DNA of 64,000 bases, taken from the NCBI RefSeq assembly GCF_042665075.1, contig NZ_JBHTBR010000002.1, positions 620,001 to 684,000 on the forward strand, read 5' to 3'. This DNA comes from Hirschia litorea (lineage in GTDB: Bacteria > Pseudomonadota > Alphaproteobacteria > Caulobacterales > Hyphomonadaceae). Within the stretch, counting starts at the first letter, position 1, and each line of letters begins with the position of its first letter. A program made the translations under genes and the position numbers. Shown piece after piece: positions 17,683 to 26,931 of the stretch. A model generated the notes under the pieces. The model did no database searches and had not been told where the DNA came from. It saw only the letters and a list, made by a program, of their open reading frames with translations.

Positions 17683-18576
17683 TTACATTTGCCCTTGGAT
17701 TAGCTTCATGATCCCAGAAAAATCCATATCATCCTTTTTAGCAGCTTCCATGAGCGCATATAAAGCTTCTGCTTGCGCCCCTAACGGCGTTGAAGCTTTG
17801 GCGGCATGAGCAGCCTCTTGAGCTAAACGCAAATCTTTCAACATCATAGCTGCGGCGAAACCGGGTTTATACTCTCTGTTTGAGGGCGCAGATTCTACAG
17901 GTCCAGGGGCTGGACAATAGGATGTCATCGACCAGTTTTGTCCTGAGGCAGTAGAAGAGATATCAAAGAAGGTTTGCGCATCTAAGCCTAACTTTTCTGC
18001 TAGGTTGAACGCTTCACACGTTCCTATCATATGAATACCTAGAAGCATATTATTGCAGATTTTCGCGACTTGACCATTTCCAGTAGCACCCGCATGAAAA
18101 ATATTCTTCCCCATAACGTCCAGAAATACCTTAGCTTTTTCATATGCTATAGCGGTTCCGCCAACCATAAAAGTAAGTGTTCCTGCTTGAGCTGCCGCTG
18201 TTCCGCCAGAAACTGGTGCGTCTACAAATAGCTGCCCTCTGGCTTCTAGGGTTTTGCCGACCTCTCTTGCTGAATCTACATCTATCGTAGAGCAATCGAT
18301 ATTCAGTACGCCCGCTTTAAATGAGTCTGGCAGCCCCTGCTCTGATGTGTACACGCTACGCACGTGCTTGCCCGAAGGTAGCATGGTGATAATGGCGTCC
18401 ACATCACTTCCATCAAAGGAGCGAAGGTCCGGTACACTATAAGCTCCAGCATTGACAAGTTTCTCAACCGCCGCCTCGGATAAATCAAACACATGGACCT
18501 TATGTCCAGCTCCAACAAGATTGTTGGCCATGGGGCCACCCATATTGCCAAGCCCAATAAATAATATTTCAGCCAT
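17683..18576 (-). CDS. mmsB: 3-hydroxyisobutyrate dehydrogenase
   Basis: NAD-dependent oxidation of 3-hydroxyisobutyrate to methylmalonate semialdehyde, a late valine catabolic step in the cytoplasm. The 297-residue protein has the N-terminal Rossmann motif FIGLGNMGGPMANNL, the substrate-binding signature DAPVSGGTAAAQAGTLTFMVGG within residues 119-140, and the catalytic Lys172 in GNGQVAKICNNM. Length and motif spacing fit the family. It is the last gene in the mmsA-hydratase-dehydrogenase-mmsB run; mmsA, whose substrate it makes, lies three genes upstream. Confidence 0.94.
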   Translation of the reverse strand: MAEILFIGLGNMGGPMANNLVGAGHKVHVFDLSEAAVEKLVNAGAYSVPDLRSFDGSDVDAIITMLPSGKHVRSVYTSEQGLPDSFKAGVLNIDCSTIDVDSAREVGKTLEARGQLFVDAPVSGGTAAAQAGTLTFMVGGTAIAYEKAKVFLDVMGKNIFHAGATGNGQVAKICNNMLLGIHMIGTCEAFNLAEKLGLDAQTFFDISSTASGQNWSMTSYCPAPGPVESAPSNREYKPGFAAAMMLKDLRLAQEAAHAAKASTPLGAQAEALYALMEAAKKDDMDFSGIMKLIQGQM

Positions 18577-18619
18577 GGTTTGATCTCCCGATTTTTTTAT
18601 ATTTTATTTTTAACTAAAC

Positions 18620-19768
18620 TTAGTTTTGGCTCTCTCGCATCAACTCACGTGCTACGATCAAGCGCATGATCTCGTTAGTGCCTTCTAGGATTTGATTGAC
18701 CCGGACATCCCGCAACATGCGCTCAAGTGGATAGTCTCTCAAATAGCCATATCCACCATGCAATTGAAGCGCATCGTTTACGACTGCAAACCCAGCATCG
18801 GTGACAAACCTTTTCGCCATTGCACAGAATTTTGTGGCATCTGGGGTTTTCTGATCAAGTTTCCATGCAGCTTGGTACAACATGGCGCGGGCGGCTTCCA
18901 ATTCGATAGCCATATCAGCTAACTTAAATTGTATTGTCTGCTGCTGATTCAGGGCTTTGCCGAAAGCTTTACGCTCAGCTGTATAATCCATAGCCGCTTT
19001 ATGCGCCGCACTAGCCGTACCCAACGAGCAAGCTGATATATTGAGACGCCCACCATCAAGCCCCTTCATAGCAAAAGTGAACCCCTGACCTTCTTCGCCC
19101 AAGAGGTTCGCCGCCGGTACACGACAATTATCAAACGATACAACAGCAGTAGGTTGAGAATTCCATCCCATTTTGCGCTCGTTAGCACCAAATGAAAGAC
19201 CGTCAGTCCCTTTCTCAACAACGATAGCGGAAATGCCTTTGGGGCCGGCCTCACCTGTTCGCACCATGACGACATAAAGGTCTGACACTCCGGCACCAGA
19301 TATAAACGCTTTAGACCCGTTTAAAATGTAGGAATCACCGTCTCGAACTGCACTTGTACGTAGAGCAGCAGCGTCAGATCCGGATCCTGGCTCTGTGAGA
19401 CAGTAACTGGCTATTTTCGTTCCACTCGTGAGTTGAGGACAGTATTTTTGGCGCAGGTCTTCTGAGCCGAAACTATCAATCATCCATGAACACATGTTGT
19501 GAATAGAGATAAAGGCGGCGGTTGATGTACATCCTGAAGATAGTGCTTCAAATATCAATGCAGCGTCTAAACGTCCCAATCCGGAACCACCAACATCGTC
19601 ACGGGTATAAATCCCTAGAAGACCTAAATCCGCCGTCGATTTTATAACATCGATAGGAAAGTGTTTCTTTTCATCCCATTCTTCTGCATGAGGTGCCAAT
19701 TGCTCTTCAGCAAATCGACGCGCCATATCTTGGATCATTTTCTGATCTTCGTTCAATGAAAAATCCAT
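18620..19768 (-). CDS. acyl-CoA dehydrogenase, probable isobutyryl-CoA dehydrogenase
   Basis: FAD-dependent dehydrogenase of 382 residues. The catalytic base is the C-terminal glutamate of the short/branched-chain type (Glu362 in ILEGTNEIMR). YCLTEPGSGSDAAA contacts FAD, and LQLHGGYGYLRDYP is the second family signature. It is placed between mmsB and the enoyl-CoA hydratase of a valine cluster and resembles the ACAD8/isobutyryl-CoA dehydrogenase group, so isobutyryl-CoA to methacrylyl-CoA is the likely reaction. Electron acceptor would be electron transfer flavoprotein, not encoded here. A 2-methylbutyryl-CoA (isoleucine) activity is possible in addition. It differs from the other acyl-CoA dehydrogenase at 49854, which has the isovaleryl-type active site. 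Confidence 0.88.
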   Translation of the reverse strand: MDFSLNEDQKMIQDMARRFAEEQLAPHAEEWDEKKHFPIDVIKSTADLGLLGIYTRDDVGGSGLGRLDAALIFEALSSGCTSTAAFISIHNMCSWMIDSFGSEDLRQKYCPQLTSGTKIASYCLTEPGSGSDAAALRTSAVRDGDSYILNGSKAFISGAGVSDLYVVMVRTGEAGPKGISAIVVEKGTDGLSFGANERKMGWNSQPTAVVSFDNCRVPAANLLGEEGQGFTFAMKGLDGGRLNISACSLGTASAAHKAAMDYTAERKAFGKALNQQQTIQFKLADMAIELEAARAMLYQAAWKLDQKTPDATKFCAMAKRFVTDAGFAVVNDALQLHGGYGYLRDYPLERMLRDVRVNQILEGTNEIMRLIVARELMRESQN

Positions 19769-19789
19769 TTCGCACTTCCCCGTATTATT

Positions 19790-20566
19790 TTATCTATCTT
19801 TGAAATCGGCAGCGCGTTTTTCTACAAACGCGTTCATGCCCTCTTTCTGGTCTTCTGTACTAAACAATGCTTGGAATAATCGACGTTCAAAACGAACACC
19901 TTCGGTTGTTGAAAGCTCCAATGAGGCAGCAACCATTTCCTTACATGCAAGAATTGAAGGTATTGAGTAAGAAGCGATAGCTTCAGCAGCTTCTGCAACA
20001 ATCGCTTCCAATTGGTCCGCCGGCACGACACGACTAACAAGCCCTATTCTGTCTGCCTCTTCAGCGCCAATCATACGCCCCGTAAGCACGAGGTCCATTG
20101 CTTTTGCTTTGCCAACTGCTTTGGTCAAGCGTTGAGACCCGCCCATGCCCGGCGTCACGCCAAGTTTGATTTCCGGCTGCCCGAACTTAGCTTTATCAGA
20201 TGCAATAATGATATCGCACATCATAGCAAGTTCACACCCGCCGCCCAGCGCGAAACCGTTTACCGCTGCAATGACAGGTTTGCGAGCAGCGGCAAAGCGA
20301 TCCCATTTTGCAAAATAATCATCAAGATACATGGAAACAAAGCTATGTTTTTCCATCTCTTTAATATCTGCACCTGCAGCAAAAGCCCGACCAGCACCAG
20401 TGATTACACTAACAGCAATATCAGGGTCACGATCTAAATCGGCAATTAAACTAGCAAGCTCCGTCATAACTTCAGCGTTCAGTGCGTTTAAGCTATCTGG
20501 ACGATTTAAGGTTATGTAGGCGACGCGGTTCTTTTTATTCAAAAGGAGTGTGTTGAAAGCTGTCAT
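19790..20566 (-). CDS. enoyl-CoA hydratase (methacrylyl-CoA hydratase in valine catabolism)
   Basis: A 258-residue crotonase-fold protein. The oxyanion-hole segments are AGADIKEM and GFALGGGCEL, and the two catalytic glutamates of true hydratases are present (Glu112 in GGGCELA and Glu132 in GQPEIKLG). In this cluster it should hydrate methacrylyl-CoA to 3-hydroxyisobutyryl-CoA. Length and the intact glutamate pair argue against its being the 3-hydroxyisobutyryl-CoA hydrolase, which is usually around 350 residues. It starts six bases downstream of the mmsA stop and precedes the acyl-CoA dehydrogenase by 21 bases, so the four genes form one operon. Confidence 0.9.
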   Translation of the reverse strand: MTAFNTLLLNKKNRVAYITLNRPDSLNALNAEVMTELASLIADLDRDPDIAVSVITGAGRAFAAGADIKEMEKHSFVSMYLDDYFAKWDRFAAARKPVIAAVNGFALGGGCELAMMCDIIIASDKAKFGQPEIKLGVTPGMGGSQRLTKAVGKAKAMDLVLTGRMIGAEEADRIGLVSRVVPADQLEAIVAEAAEAIASYSIPSILACKEMVAASLELSTTEGVRFERRLFQALFSTEDQKEGMNAFVEKRAADFKDR

Positions 20567-20572
20567 AATGCT

Positions 20573-22066
20573 CTACTTCATTGTTGGAATAACAAATTCG
20601 GAACTGAGGACATCGTCTGGCCAGCGCTGCGTTACAGTTTTCACTTTTGTCCAGAACTTAACGCCTTCAGGCCCATGCTGGTTTGTGTCACCAAAGGATG
20701 AACGCTTCCATCCACCAAATGTGTGATAGGCTAATGGTACAGGAATTGGGACATTAATACCAACCATACCTACCTGAACGCGGCTCGCGAAATCACGTGC
20801 AGCTGCACCATTTCGCGTAAAGATACATACACCATTTCCATATTGGTGGTCTGACGGTAGAGCGATAGCTTCATCCAAATTGTCAGCACGTACTATTTGT
20901 AGAACAGGTCCGAAAATCTCTTCTTTATAGGATGTGTGAGATGGCTTCGCATTATCAAGCAGCGTTCCTCCCATGAAGAAGCCATCTTCATGCCCTTCAA
21001 GTACAAAATCGCGTCCATCAACAATCAGGTCTTGCCCTTCATCGATGGCCATTTGAATGTAATCTGCAACGCGCTTTTTATGTGCGGCGGTAACCATCGG
21101 CCCAAGGTCCGCAGTTTCGCTCAGTGAAGGTCCAATATTTAATGCCTTCACACGCGGGATAAGCATCTCAATAAGTTTATCAGCAGTTTCAGTACCTACA
21201 GGAACAACAACTGGTGTTGCCATGCAGCGTTCTCCAGCTGATCCATAGGCTGAACCAATTAATTGGTTTACGACATTATCCATGTCTGCATCAGGCATTA
21301 CGATCATATGGTTTTTTGCGCCGCCAAAACATTGAACACGCTTATTGTGAGCCGCTCCATTTGAATAAATGTATTGAGCAATATCTGATGAACCAACAAA
21401 GCTTAGAGCCTCTACACGGGGGTCCTCAATCAAAGTATCGACGGCTTCTTTATCCCCGTTCACGACATTGAGAACGCCAGCCGGTGCCCCTGCTTCCATC
21501 ATCAACTCTGCTAAACGCAAAGGAACAGAGGGGTCTCTTTCAGACGGTTTGTTTACGAAAGTATTTCCACACGCAATCGCCACTCCGAACATCCACATTG
21601 GAATCATCGCAGGAAAATTAAATGGAGTAATACCAGCACACACACCCAATGGTTGGCGCATAGAATATAAATCAATGCCTGGGCCTGCACCTTCTGTATA
21701 TTCACCTTTTTGCAAGTGCGGAATACCACAGGCGAACTCAATTACATCTAACCCGCGTTGAACATCTCCGCGCGCGTCTGGCAGGGTTTTACCATGTTCA
21801 GACGAGAGCATTTTCGCAAGATTTTCCATATCCTTTTCAACCAAGGATTTGAAATTAAACATCACACGCGCACGCCGTTGGGGATTAACGGAAGACCACT
21901 CAGGAAATGCTTTAGCAGCTGCATCAATCGCTAAAGTAACATCAGATTTATTCGCGAGAACTGTTTGCGATTGCACCTGTCCCGATGTCGGGTTGAAGAC
22001 ATCATGGCGTCGAGCCGAATCCCCTGACCTACTTTCACCATTTATGAAATGCCCTAAAGTTCTCAT
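20573..22066 (-). CDS. mmsA: CoA-acylating methylmalonate-semialdehyde dehydrogenase
   Basis: Converts methylmalonate semialdehyde, NAD and CoA to propionyl-CoA, CO2 and NADH, the last step of valine breakdown. The 497-residue aldehyde-dehydrogenase-fold enzyme has the cofactor-binding segment CAGITPFNFPAMIPMWMF, the SFVGSSDIAQYIY glycine loop and the catalytic Cys281 in GSAGERCMATP. The NKPSERDPS segment is typical of the MMSDH subfamily. ATG at 22066 is chosen because GGAGG precedes it by about seven bases and the conserved MRTLGHFINGES starts there; an upstream in-frame ATG at 22114 adds 16 unconserved residues. It heads the minus-strand valine operon. Confidence 0.94.
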   Translation of the reverse strand: MRTLGHFINGESRSGDSARRHDVFNPTSGQVQSQTVLANKSDVTLAIDAAAKAFPEWSSVNPQRRARVMFNFKSLVEKDMENLAKMLSSEHGKTLPDARGDVQRGLDVIEFACGIPHLQKGEYTEGAGPGIDLYSMRQPLGVCAGITPFNFPAMIPMWMFGVAIACGNTFVNKPSERDPSVPLRLAELMMEAGAPAGVLNVVNGDKEAVDTLIEDPRVEALSFVGSSDIAQYIYSNGAAHNKRVQCFGGAKNHMIVMPDADMDNVVNQLIGSAYGSAGERCMATPVVVPVGTETADKLIEMLIPRVKALNIGPSLSETADLGPMVTAAHKKRVADYIQMAIDEGQDLIVDGRDFVLEGHEDGFFMGGTLLDNAKPSHTSYKEEIFGPVLQIVRADNLDEAIALPSDHQYGNGVCIFTRNGAAARDFASRVQVGMVGINVPIPVPLAYHTFGGWKRSSFGDTNQHGPEGVKFWTKVKTVTQRWPDDVLSSEFVIPTMK

Positions 22067-22577
22067 CGTCCCGTCCTCCACTTGAACTATACGCTCTGCA
22101 CTTTTCCATTGCATGAGGGTAAATTTTCTTCATTAGTAATTTATTGTAGTAATCAAAACTAAATATAATCATTTTCTCAGACTATATACCTACGCTGGTC
22201 ATTTTGCGAGAAAAATATTGCCTCACGCAAATCCAATATCTGCACCAACACTATTGCCTACTTTAAATTTCCTTTTGTCGGATACTCTTACGCATCTGAT
22301 ACAGCTGGGATATTCGAGAAAGTTTCTGCATTAATCAATTTACGAAAAATCGGATAAATTTATGCATGAAGAATGAGCCGGACATCACAATATTATACTA
22401 GGCATATAAGAATGTACCGCTGGTCTGATGCTCAATATACCATCACATACAAATCAGATTGCTCGATACCGCCTTATGCGTAAAAAATCGGCCTTCTTTG
22501 ATCAGAACGTTCCTTGCTCATAGTCAAAAGACCTGCCATCAATCGTTTATCGATAAATTTGAGACAAGGATTGCCTG
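22067..22577. other. divergent intergenic region between mmsA and the DUF885 gene
   Basis: About 510 bases of AT-rich sequence hold the promoters of the mms operon (minus) and the DUF885 lipoprotein gene (plus). Two symmetric elements are visible: ATATTG/CAATAT spaced by 13 bases at about 22215-22239, and the 12-base perfect palindrome TTTATCGATAAA at 22546-22557, just upstream of the AAGGA ribosome-binding site. Neither matches an operator I know. No gene, tRNA or riboswitch was recognised. Confidence 0.5.
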
Positions 22578-24452
22578 ATGCGCACTACAACACTTACGGC
22601 GCTTGCAACCATCATGATGCTTGCGGCTTGCCAACCAAGTTCTACTACGAGTGAACCAACACCAACTGAAACAGTTGTGACAGCGGAAGAGATTCAAGCA
22701 GAAACTGAGCGCCTAAACACATGGTTCGACGCTAAATTTGAAGAAGAGCTCGTTTTTAGTCCTGTGTCTCAAACATTTCTTGGTCGCGACACGGATCAAG
22801 ACAAAATTGACGATATGTCTGTTGAAGCAGAAGAAGAAAAACTAGCTTGGCAGCGCGCTAAAGATGCCGAGATGAAGTCATCTTTTGATTATGATAAGCT
22901 AACTCCGGAAGCTAAAACATCTTGGGACATTGCCGTTTACCAACTTGAACAAGCAGAAGCATCCGCAAAGTACCGCTCTAACGGTTATGTGTTTGAACAA
23001 ATGCGCGCTGTTCAAAGTTTTCTTCCGCAGCTCCTTATCGCATTTCATGTCGTTGAAGACGGCGAAGACATGGACAATTACCTTAACCGCATCAAAGAAG
23101 GTAGTCGCGCTTTGGAGCAACTTATTGTTCGCTCCAAAGATAATGCTGCAACAGGCGTACGACCACCCTATTTTGCTTTTGAAGCTGTAATCACTGAAGC
23201 AACAAGCCTTATTTCTGGGGCACCTTTTGAAGACGTAGAAAACGACAACGCTTTGTGGGCAGACGCTAAGTCCAAAATTGCTAAACTGCTCGAGGACGGA
23301 AAGATTGACCAAGAAAAAGCTGATCAGCTTACTGCCGATATCAAGACAGCCCTTCTTGGAAAATGGAAACCAGCTTACGAGAATTTGATCGCTTGGCAAA
23401 AAGAAGATCAAGTCAATGCACCAAAGACCGCCCAAGGCATAAGCGCATTACCCAATGGTATAGACTATTATAATGAGCGCCTCGCCAACCAAACAACAAC
23501 AGACTTAACGGCTGATGAAATTCATGAAATAGGCTTAAAAGAAGTTGCTCGCCTACGTAGTGAAATGGAAGCAATTAAAACTGAATTTGGCTTTGAAGGT
23601 TCGTTACAAGAGTTTTTCACATTCCTAAGAGATACAAAAGACGATGAGCGCCTGTATTACCCTAACACCGATGAGGGACGTCAAGGATATATTGATGATG
23701 CCACAGCAGCCATCAACAAAATCAAAACTGAACTACCTAACTATTTCGGTATACTTCCCAAAGCTGATCTAGAAGTACGCCGCGTAGAGCCGTTCCGCGA
23801 ACAAGACGGCGCTGCACAGCACTACTTCTCAGGAACGCCAGACGGGTCTCGTCCTGGTATTTATTATGCGCACTTGTCTGACATGTCGGCGATGCCAAAG
23901 CGTGAACTTGAAGTGATCGCTTATCATGAGGGCCTACCTGGTCACCACATGCAAATTTCGATCGCACAAGAATTAGAAGGTATTCCGACATTCCGTACGC
24001 AAGCCGGCTTTACAGCTTATGCTGAAGGTTGGGGGTTATATTCTGAGTGGTTGGCTAAACAAATGCCTGGTACTTATGAAGATCCATTGTCTGAATTTGG
24101 GCGTCTTGGTTCAGAGATTTGGAGAGCTATTCGTCTTGTTGTTGATACTGGATTGCACTCAAAAGGTTGGACGGAAGACCAAGCTATAAAGTATTTTCAG
24201 GAAAATTCTGCGATTACGAACGAGCAAGCACGATCTGAAGTGCGCCGCTATCTGGTGCTACCTGGACAAGCAACTAGTTACAAAATTGGAATGCTAAAAA
24301 TCCAAGAATTGCGCGCAGATGCAGAAGCTGAGCTTGGTGACAAATTTGATATTCGCGCTTTCCATGACACGGTCTTAGGTGGAGGTTCTCTACCGCTTAC
24401 CATTCTTGAACGTCGCGTGAAAGATTGGGTTGAAACTGTAAAAGCAAGTTAG
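22578..24452 (+). CDS. DUF885-family lipoprotein, putative zinc metallopeptidase
   Basis: The 624-residue protein starts with a lipoprotein signal ending in MLAAC (Cys18) and is followed by a Thr/Pro/Glu-rich linker, so the domain should sit in the periplasm or at the cell surface. The DUF885 domain spans most of the rest. Its hallmark is HEGLPGHH at residues 450-457, a gluzincin-like HExxxHH motif, with a GWGLYSEWL segment downstream that probably supplies the third zinc ligand. PGQATSYKIG near residue 575 is another DUF885 signature. Family members are thought to be peptidases, but the substrate here is unknown. AAGGA precedes the ATG by about nine bases. A clear rho-independent terminator follows at 24478. 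Confidence 0.85.
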   Translation: MRTTTLTALATIMMLAACQPSSTTSEPTPTETVVTAEEIQAETERLNTWFDAKFEEELVFSPVSQTFLGRDTDQDKIDDMSVEAEEEKLAWQRAKDAEMKSSFDYDKLTPEAKTSWDIAVYQLEQAEASAKYRSNGYVFEQMRAVQSFLPQLLIAFHVVEDGEDMDNYLNRIKEGSRALEQLIVRSKDNAATGVRPPYFAFEAVITEATSLISGAPFEDVENDNALWADAKSKIAKLLEDGKIDQEKADQLTADIKTALLGKWKPAYENLIAWQKEDQVNAPKTAQGISALPNGIDYYNERLANQTTTDLTADEIHEIGLKEVARLRSEMEAIKTEFGFEGSLQEFFTFLRDTKDDERLYYPNTDEGRQGYIDDATAAINKIKTELPNYFGILPKADLEVRRVEPFREQDGAAQHYFSGTPDGSRPGIYYAHLSDMSAMPKRELEVIAYHEGLPGHHMQISIAQELEGIPTFRTQAGFTAYAEGWGLYSEWLAKQMPGTYEDPLSEFGRLGSEIWRAIRLVVDTGLHSKGWTEDQAIKYFQENSAITNEQARSEVRRYLVLPGQATSYKIGMLKIQELRADAEAELGDKFDIRAFHDTVLGGGSLPLTILERRVKDWVETVKAS

Positions 24453-24477
24453 ACTCAACACTATATTTACATCCCTT

Positions 24478-24510
24478 AAAGCCCCGGCCTCCTCGCTGGG
24501 GCTTTTTGTT
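24478..24510 (+). terminator. rho-independent terminator after the DUF885 gene
   Basis: An eight-base-pair stem (AAAGCCCC at 24478-24485 pairing with GGGGCTTT at 24498-24505) is followed by a T-rich tail (TTGTTT). It lies 26 bases after the stop codon and ends transcription before tex. Confidence 0.9.
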
Positions 24511-24673
24511 TACAAAACCTTTATTGCGATAATTAAATTTATCCTCAGAAAGAAGGGATTTAAACCTTCTATAAACGAGTTGGTACGCAAATCCTCTTTA
24601 GAGAACTAATGATTTTAGTGTTAGTTTCACTCGTAAAGATCAGCGATAAATATCGCCCTGATAGGATGTTCAA

Positions 24674-26884
24674 ATGACGAAAAATTCTTCCAACACGCTT
24701 CAAATAGCAAAGATTATCGCTCGCGAGCTTAAAGTTGCTGATACTCAAGTTGTCGCTACAATCAATCTTCTGGAAGAAGGTTCTACAGTTCCATTTATTG
24801 CGCGCTATAGAAAAGAAGCAACGGGCGGACTGGATGACATACAGTTACGCAACCTGTCAGAACGTCTTAACTATCTTACTGAGTTAGGTGATCGACGTAC
24901 AACAATCTTAAAATCGATAAAAGAGCAAGACAAGCTTACGCCAGAACTCGAAAAGCAGATCCATGCGACAGAAACGAAGGTTGAGCTTGAAGACTTGTAT
25001 GCTCCATTCAAACCCAAGCGCCGCACGAAAGCTGCTATAGCGAGAGAAGCTGGTTTAGAACCGCTAGCGGATAAACTACTTGCCAACCCCTCCCTAGTCC
25101 CAACGACGGAAGCTCTTGCGTTTGTGTCCAACGACAATGGGATTACAGACCTGAATGCTGCGTTAGAAGGTGCTCGCAATATCTTGATTGAACGTATCGT
25201 CGAAACTCCATCTGTCGTCGGTCCTGTACGAGAGAAAGTATGGTCATCTGGAAAATTGGCTTCCAAAATAGTCAAAGGCAAAGAAAAAGAAGGTGCAAAA
25301 TTTTCCGACTATTTTGATTTCGATGAACCGATCCATGAAATGCCGTCTCATCGCGCTTTGGCTCTATTGCGTGGACAAAAAGAAGGCGTCTTGAAAATCA
25401 ATCTAGACGTTCCCCACCAAGCTAACCGGCCTCACCCAGTAGTTGGTATGGTTATGCGTGAGTTTGGAATAGCCAACAAAGGGCGTCCAGCAGATTCATG
25501 GATGTCAGATACTGCTGAGCAAGCTTGGAAAAGCAAACTCTCGACTTCAAGTGCCAATGATTCAATTTCTCGGCTTAAAGAGAAAGCTGACACGGAAGCT
25601 ATTCGTATTTTCTCCCGCAATGCACGTGACTTACTGTTAGCTGCACCTGCCGGTGCTCGCGTTGTAATGGGAATTGACCCGGGCATTCGCACTGGATGTA
25701 AAATTGCGGTTATAGATGGTACAGGAAAACTACTTGATACTGACACCATATACCCTCACGAACCTCGCAAAGATTGGCAAGGAGCACTCGCAACTCTTGC
25801 CAAACTAAGCAAGAAGCACAACGTCGAACTCGTCAGTGTAGGAAACGGTACAGCTAGCCGTGAGACTGATAAGCTTGTCGCCGAACTTTCAAGCAAGATG
25901 CCAGAGCTTAAACTTACTCGTGTTATTGTTTCAGAGGCTGGCGCATCCATCTATTCAGCGTCGGAATTAGCATCCAAAGAGTTTCCAAATCTTGATGTCA
26001 GCATACGCGGCGCGGTTTCCATTGCCCGCCGATTGCAGGATCCTCTCGCTGAACTTGTAAAGATTGACCCTAAAGCTATTGGCGTTGGTCAGTATCAACA
26101 CGACGTAGATCAAAATGCACTCGCTCGCTCACTAGACGCTGTCGTGGAAGATTGCGTGAACGCTGTGGGCGTGGATGTTAACATGGCATCAGCGCCACTG
26201 TTGGCACGTGTTTCTGGGCTTACACCAGCTCTCGCCAATAATATTGTTGCCTTTCGTGATGAAAACGGTCCCTTTAAAGCGCGTACAGCTCTAAAAAAGG
26301 TACCTCGCATGGGTCCAAAAGCATTTGAACAGGCTGCTGGCTTCCTGAAAATAGTCAATGGAAGTAACCCTCTCGACGCTTCTGCTGTTCACCCTGAAGC
26401 ATACCCCCTCGTGAAACAGATTGCCGAAAAAACTGGCCGAAGCGTTCAAAGTCTAATCGGTGATAAAGCGTTTCTCTCGAAGTTGAATCCGAAGGATTTC
26501 GCTAACGAAACGTTCGGTGTCCCTACGGTTAAGGATGTATTGGCGGAGTTGGAAAAACCCGGTCGCGACCCTCGCCCCGAGTTTAAGACTGCAACCCTAC
26601 AAGACGGCGTCGAAGAAATATCAGACTTAAAAACAGGAATGAAGCTTGAGGGTACAGTAACGAACGTAACGGCCTTTGGAGCATTCGTTGACGTAGGCGT
26701 TCACCAAGATGGATTAGTGCACATATCTCAACTCGCAGATACTTTCGTAAAAGACCCACACGAGATTGTAAAAGCTGGAGATGTCGTAAAAGTTATTGTG
26801 ACCGACGTAGACATTCCTCGCAAACGCATCGCACTCAGCATGAAGTCAGGCAATGCAGAAAACCAGCGATCACGACGCGCTTAA
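24674..26884 (+). CDS. tex: Tex-family RNA-binding S1 protein
   Basis: A 736-residue transcription accessory protein. The order is an N-terminal helical domain (VPFIARYRKEATGGLDD), then a YqgF/RNase H-like domain (MGIDPGIRTGCKIAVID, around residue 335). Helix-hairpin-helix elements follow (YQHDVDQ, GPKAFEQAAGFLKI), and a C-terminal S1 domain has GTVTNVTAFGAFVDVGVHQ (about 655-730). Tex binds nucleic acid and affects transcription and ribosome-associated processes; it is widespread and monocistronic in many bacteria. The 221 bases upstream contain its promoter. Length and domain order are normal. It is followed by a terminator hairpin shared with the convergent response regulator gene. Confidence 0.95.
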   Translation: MTKNSSNTLQIAKIIARELKVADTQVVATINLLEEGSTVPFIARYRKEATGGLDDIQLRNLSERLNYLTELGDRRTTILKSIKEQDKLTPELEKQIHATETKVELEDLYAPFKPKRRTKAAIAREAGLEPLADKLLANPSLVPTTEALAFVSNDNGITDLNAALEGARNILIERIVETPSVVGPVREKVWSSGKLASKIVKGKEKEGAKFSDYFDFDEPIHEMPSHRALALLRGQKEGVLKINLDVPHQANRPHPVVGMVMREFGIANKGRPADSWMSDTAEQAWKSKLSTSSANDSISRLKEKADTEAIRIFSRNARDLLLAAPAGARVVMGIDPGIRTGCKIAVIDGTGKLLDTDTIYPHEPRKDWQGALATLAKLSKKHNVELVSVGNGTASRETDKLVAELSSKMPELKLTRVIVSEAGASIYSASELASKEFPNLDVSIRGAVSIARRLQDPLAELVKIDPKAIGVGQYQHDVDQNALARSLDAVVEDCVNAVGVDVNMASAPLLARVSGLTPALANNIVAFRDENGPFKARTALKKVPRMGPKAFEQAAGFLKIVNGSNPLDASAVHPEAYPLVKQIAEKTGRSVQSLIGDKAFLSKLNPKDFANETFGVPTVKDVLAELEKPGRDPRPEFKTATLQDGVEEISDLKTGMKLEGTVTNVTAFGAFVDVGVHQDGLVHISQLADTFVKDPHEIVKAGDVVKVIVTDVDIPRKRIALSMKSGNAENQRSRRA

Positions 26885-26891
26885 TTAAAAT

Positions 26892-26922
26892 AGCGGGGTT
26901 CAAATTGAGCCCCGCTTCTTTA
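26892..26922. terminator. terminator hairpin between tex and the convergent response regulator
   Basis: AGCGGGG at 26892-26898 pairs with CCCCGCT at 26910-26916 around an 11-base loop. A T-rich tail (TCTTTAT) follows on the plus strand; on the minus strand the stem is followed by ATTTTAATTAA. It therefore probably terminates tex and may also stop transcription from the right. Confidence 0.85.
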
Positions 26923-26931
26923 TCACAAACG

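Noticed and set aside
19790..20566. The hydratase as the missing 3-hydroxyisobutyryl-CoA hydrolase
   Set aside because: It is short (258 residues) and retains both glutamates of true enoyl-CoA hydratases.
22899..23435. 178-codon antisense open frame inside the DUF885 gene
   Set aside because: It lies wholly opposite a well-supported gene and its translation shows no domain or composition of a real protein.
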